In this document: piece by piece, positions 61,266 to 64,000 of the stretch
Numbering within the stretch: the stretch's first letter is position 1
How the letters are laid out: the number at the start of each line of letters is the position of its first letter
NCBI RefSeq assembly: GCF_016031615.1
Contig: NZ_JACYXC010000001.1
Location: 806,001 to 870,000 of the forward strand
Length of the DNA: 64,000 bases
Direction: 5' to 3'
Source: Streptomyces pactum
GTDB lineage: Bacteria; Actinomycetota; Actinomycetes; Streptomycetales; Streptomycetaceae
Position numbers and translations under genes: made by a program
Notes under the pieces: generated by a model
Databases searched by the model: none
What the model was told of the DNA's origin: nothing
Seen by the model: the letters and a program-made list of their open reading frames with translations, nothing else

Positions 61266-64000
61266 ACCTCGCCGAGTCCGTCGATCAGCTGGAAGACCTC
61301 GTCGGCGGTGGTGGCCGCCTCGATCAGCTCGCTGGTGCTCTGTCCGCCGTCGGTGAGGGTGGACAGCAGCGCGCGGAGGCGTCCGGCCGCGCGCTGCCGC
61401 TCGCCCGCGCTGCCGGCAGCGAGCAGCTCTTCGAGCTTGTCCAGCTCCCGGTCGAGGGGCGGTTCGGCGACGGTGCCCCCGATCCCGGACAGCAGCAGCC
61501 GGACGACCGCCGCCGGTGTCGGATGATCGAAGATCAGCGTCGCGGGCAGCCGCACCCCGGTGGCCTGGTTGAGGCGGTTGCGCAGTTTGACCGCGCCCAG
61601 CGAGTCGAACCCGAGGTCCTGGAAGGGCCGTTCCGGTTCGATCGCGGCGCCGGAGGCGTGGCCGAGGACGGCCGCGACCTGGGCGCGCACCAGGTCAAGG
61701 ACGACCTGCTCCCGGTCGGTGTCCGCAACCCCGGCCAGGCGCTCGGCCAGTGACTCCACGGCGGCCTCCGCGCGCCGCTCGGGCACCCGTGCCAGCCGGC
61801 GCAGCAGCGGCGGCAGCAGCCCGGCCCGTGCCTGGGCCCGCAGCGCGGCCGGGTCCAGCTGTACGGGGGCGAGCAGCGGCGTGTCCGCCCCGAGCGCCTG
61901 GTCGAACAGCTCCCGTCCCAGTTCGGCGGTGAGCGCGATGACGCCCATCTGCTCCAGCCGGGCCAGCTCGTCCCGGCCGAGGTGGCCGGTCATGCCGGTG
62001 GCGTCCGCCCACAGGCCCCAGGCGAGCGAGCTCGCCGGCAGCCCCGCCGCACGCCGCCGGGCGGCGAGGGCGTCCAGGACCGCGTTGGCCGCCGCGTAGT
62101 TGCCCTGCCCCGGGCTGCCGATCAGGGCGGCGACGGAGGAGAACAGGACGAACGCCGACAGCTCCGTCCCGGCGGTCAGCTCGTGCAGGTGCCAGGCCGC
62201 GTCGGCCTTCGGCCGCATCACCCGCGCCAGCCGCTCGGGGGTGAGCGACCCGATCACCGCGTCGTCGAGGACGCCGGCCGCGTGGACGACCGCGGTCAGC
62301 GGCCGCTCCAGCGACTTGACCAGGCCGGCCAGCTGCTCCCGGTCGGAGACGTCGCACGCCTCGATCCGGACCTGGGCGCCGAGCGATACGAGGTCGGCGG
62401 CGAGCTCCGCGGCGCCGTCCGCGTCCGCGCCGCGCCGGCTCACCAGCAGCAGGTGCCGGACGCCGTGCCGCTCGGCGAGGTGCCGGGCGAACAGCGCACC
62501 CAGTCCGCCGGTGCCGCCGGTGATCAGCACCGTGCCGTCCGGGTCCAGGGGCCGGGCTCCGCCGGGCGGCGCGGTGTCCGCCCGGACGAGCCGCGGCGCC
62601 AGCAGGGCGCCCCGGCGCACCGCGAGCTGCGGTTCGTCGAGTTCGACCAGGGCGCCCCAGTCCGGCTCGGCGCTGCCGTCGGTGTCCACCAGGACGAAGC
62701 GGTCCGGGTGTTCGGACTGCGCGCTGCGCACCAGGCCCCACACCGGGGCCTGGGTGACGTCGGGCGCCTCCCCGGCGTGCACCGCGACGCCGTTGCGGGT
62801 CACCACGACCAGCCGGGCGTCGGCCGACTGCTCGTTCGCCAGCCACCGCTGGATCAGCTCCAGCGCTGCGGCGGCGACCGCCAGCGCGGCCTCGGGCGCG
62901 TCCTCCTCGGCCGGGCCGTCGAACGCGGCGAGCACCACCTCGGGGGCCGCCGTGCCGTCGGTGACCGCGCGCTCCAGTTCGTCCATGCCGGCGAACCGGT
63001 CCCCGGTCGCCTCCAGCGGGCCCAGGATTGCCACCCGGGCCGGCTTGGGGGTGTCGAGCTGGACCGTGGCCCAGTCCAGCCGGTGCAGCGCACGCCGCCC
63101 GCCCTGGCGGGCGGCCTCCAGCTGGGCCTGCTCGACGGGGCGGACGTCGAGCCGCTCCACGCCGGCGATCAGCTGCCCGTCCTCGCCGGCGATGTCGAGC
63201 CGCAGCGCGGTGTCGCCGGCCAGGCCGATCCGCACCCGCAGCCGGGTGTGGCCGGTCCGGGCCAGGCGCACCCGGGACCAGGAGAAGGGCAGTCCGCCCG
63301 GGGTGCCGGGGCCGCGGTGGAGCATGCCGAGTCCGCCGTGCAGCGCGGAGTCGAACAGCGCCGGGTGCAGGCCGAAGCCCTGGGCGGGGCCGGCGGCGTC
63401 GGGCAGCGCCAGTTCCGTGTAGATCTCGTCGCCGGAGCGCCACGCCGCCTGGACCGCGCGGAAGGCGGGTCCGTAGTCGAAGTCGGCGTCGGTCAGGTGC
63501 GCGTACCGGTTCACCCGTGCGTAGACGTCCTCGACGGTGAGCGGCTCGGCGCCGGCCGGCGGCCACTGCACCGGGAACGGCGCCGAGGGCTCCGCGTCGG
63601 GGGCCAGCCAGCCGCGTCCGTGGCAGGTGGCCGCCGGCCGCTCGTCCTCGCCGCCGGATTCCGGCCGGGAGAAGACCGCCACCTCGCGGCGGCCGTCCTC
63701 GCCGGCCGGGCCGACGGTGACCTGGATCTGCCGCGGGGCGCCCTCCTCCAGGACCAGCGGTGCCTCGATGATCAGCTCGTCCACCAGCGGGCAGCCCAGT
63801 TCGCGGCCGGCCGTCAGCGCCATCTCGACCAGCGTGATGCCCGGGACCAGGACCAGTCCGAAGACCGTGTGGTCGCGGGTCCACGGCTGTGCCTCGACCG
63901 ACATCCGGCCGGTGAACAGCCATTCGTCGCGGTCACCGACCTGCGCGGCCGCCGCGAGGACGGGGTGTTCGACCCGGCCGAGCCCGGCCGCCGCGGCGTC
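61262..64000 (-). CDS. Type I polyketide synthase, 3' part (DH-KR-ACP-docking)
   Basis: The C-terminal 912 residues of a modular synthase; the 5' part lies beyond the window. A DH begins at the edge (HPVL, then H in DHTVFGLVLVPG near 63870 and D in LFDSALHG near 63350). A KR follows with ITGGTGGLG near 62515, LDD motif AGVLDDAV (B-type) and active-site Y in GQGNYAAAN. The ACP serine is in GFDSLGAV near 61602. The C-terminal docking segment reads LIEAATTADEVFQLIDGLG. No ER is present. The module should leave a double bond in the chain. It overlaps the DUF2867 gene by four bases. Confidence 0.93.
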   Translation of the reverse strand, partial: DAAAAGLGRVEHPVLAAAAQVGDRDEWLFTGRMSVEAQPWTRDHTVFGLVLVPGITLVEMALTAGRELGCPLVDELIIEAPLVLEEGAPRQIQVTVGPAGEDGRREVAVFSRPESGGEDERPAATCHGRGWLAPDAEPSAPFPVQWPPAGAEPLTVEDVYARVNRYAHLTDADFDYGPAFRAVQAAWRSGDEIYTELALPDAAGPAQGFGLHPALFDSALHGGLGMLHRGPGTPGGLPFSWSRVRLARTGHTRLRVRIGLAGDTALRLDIAGEDGQLIAGVERLDVRPVEQAQLEAARQGGRRALHRLDWATVQLDTPKPARVAILGPLEATGDRFAGMDELERAVTDGTAAPEVVLAAFDGPAEEDAPEAALAVAAAALELIQRWLANEQSADARLVVVTRNGVAVHAGEAPDVTQAPVWGLVRSAQSEHPDRFVLVDTDGSAEPDWGALVELDEPQLAVRRGALLAPRLVRADTAPPGGARPLDPDGTVLITGGTGGLGALFARHLAERHGVRHLLLVSRRGADADGAAELAADLVSLGAQVRIEACDVSDREQLAGLVKSLERPLTAVVHAAGVLDDAVIGSLTPERLARVMRPKADAAWHLHELTAGTELSAFVLFSSVAALIGSPGQGNYAAANAVLDALAARRRAAGLPASSLAWGLWADATGMTGHLGRDELARLEQMGVIALTAELGRELFDQALGADTPLLAPVQLDPAALRAQARAGLLPPLLRRLARVPERRAEAAVESLAERLAGVADTDREQVVLDLVRAQVAAVLGHASGAAIEPERPFQDLGFDSLGAVKLRNRLNQATGVRLPATLIFDHPTPAAVVRLLLSGIGGTVAEPPLDRELDKLEELLAAGSAGERQRAAGRLRALLSTLTDGGQSTSELIEAATTADEVFQLIDGLGEV

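Noticed and set aside
1..64000. tRNA and rRNA genes
   Set aside because: No cloverleaf-type sequences with the conserved T-loop words, and no rRNA segments, were noticed. A tRNA scan would settle this.

Overview
The window is 64 kb of very GC-rich DNA (well above 70 percent by eye). It has frequent GTG and some TTG starts, GGAG-type ribosome binding sites, several apparently leaderless genes, and gene families typical of actinomycetes. These include sugar ABC permeases with no local ATPase, a ROK kinase beside a LacI regulator, an ArsR protein with an N-terminal DUF5937-like region, DUF5134, DUF6421 and a KSQ-type modular polyketide synthase. A Streptomyces or a close relative is the best reading. 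No tRNA, rRNA, CRISPR array or recognisable intact transposase was seen.

Layout. 0-3 kb: a geranylgeranyl-reductase-like flavoprotein divergent from an M20 peptidase. 3-6.5 kb: a carbohydrate ABC importer (binding lipoprotein and two permeases) transcribed leftward behind a 19-bp palindrome. 6.7-8.9 kb: a decayed FtsX/MacB-type exporter (permease and ATPase both broken) behind a small SHOCT protein. 9.4-13.3 kb: a P-loop kinase/NUDIX fusion, then a MerR - BtrH-like - GNAT set. 13.5-19.3 kb: a PfpI-like protein, divergent ROK kinase and LacI regulator, divergent MFS and ArsR genes. 19.5-25.8 kb: an orphan AAA ATPase, a citrate-lyase-like aldolase, etfBA and a flavin reductase. 26-31 kb: a thioredoxin, a PlsC acyltransferase, and a three-gene DUF6421 - SDR - threonine aldolase operon. 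31-38.9 kb: a GDPD, GNAT, two VOC proteins, DUF5134, an M56 peptidase, PAP2 and pirin.

39-46 kb looks like accessory DNA, with visibly lower GC in its left part. A broken universal stress protein gene is followed by a tight four-gene sugar-acid operon (IlvD/Edd dehydratase, CtBP-like dehydrogenase, KDG kinase, KDPG aldolase). A CBS-BON protein and a second CBS gene cut off mid-domain come next. The stress and CBS genes resemble remains of a dormancy/redox locus.

46-51 kb holds a DUF4253 gene, a TetR regulator with a strong palindromic operator shared with a divergent esterase, a small membrane protein, a ProC-like oxidoreductase and a 74-residue protein. 51-64 kb is the end of a type I polyketide synthase cluster transcribed leftward: an incomplete PKS gene (DH-KR-ACP visible), a DUF2867 gene, a complete KSQ-AT-ACP/KS-AT-DH-KR-ACP synthase and an acyl-CoA dehydrogenase, closed by two strong hairpins. 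The complete synthase should load a propionyl starter from methylmalonyl-CoA and extend it once with malonyl-CoA to a 2-pentenoyl thioester. The product is unknown because the cluster continues past the window.

Many gaps between genes carry tandem repeats (10, 12, 15, about 30, 32-34 and 87 bp), an unusual density that I report separately.
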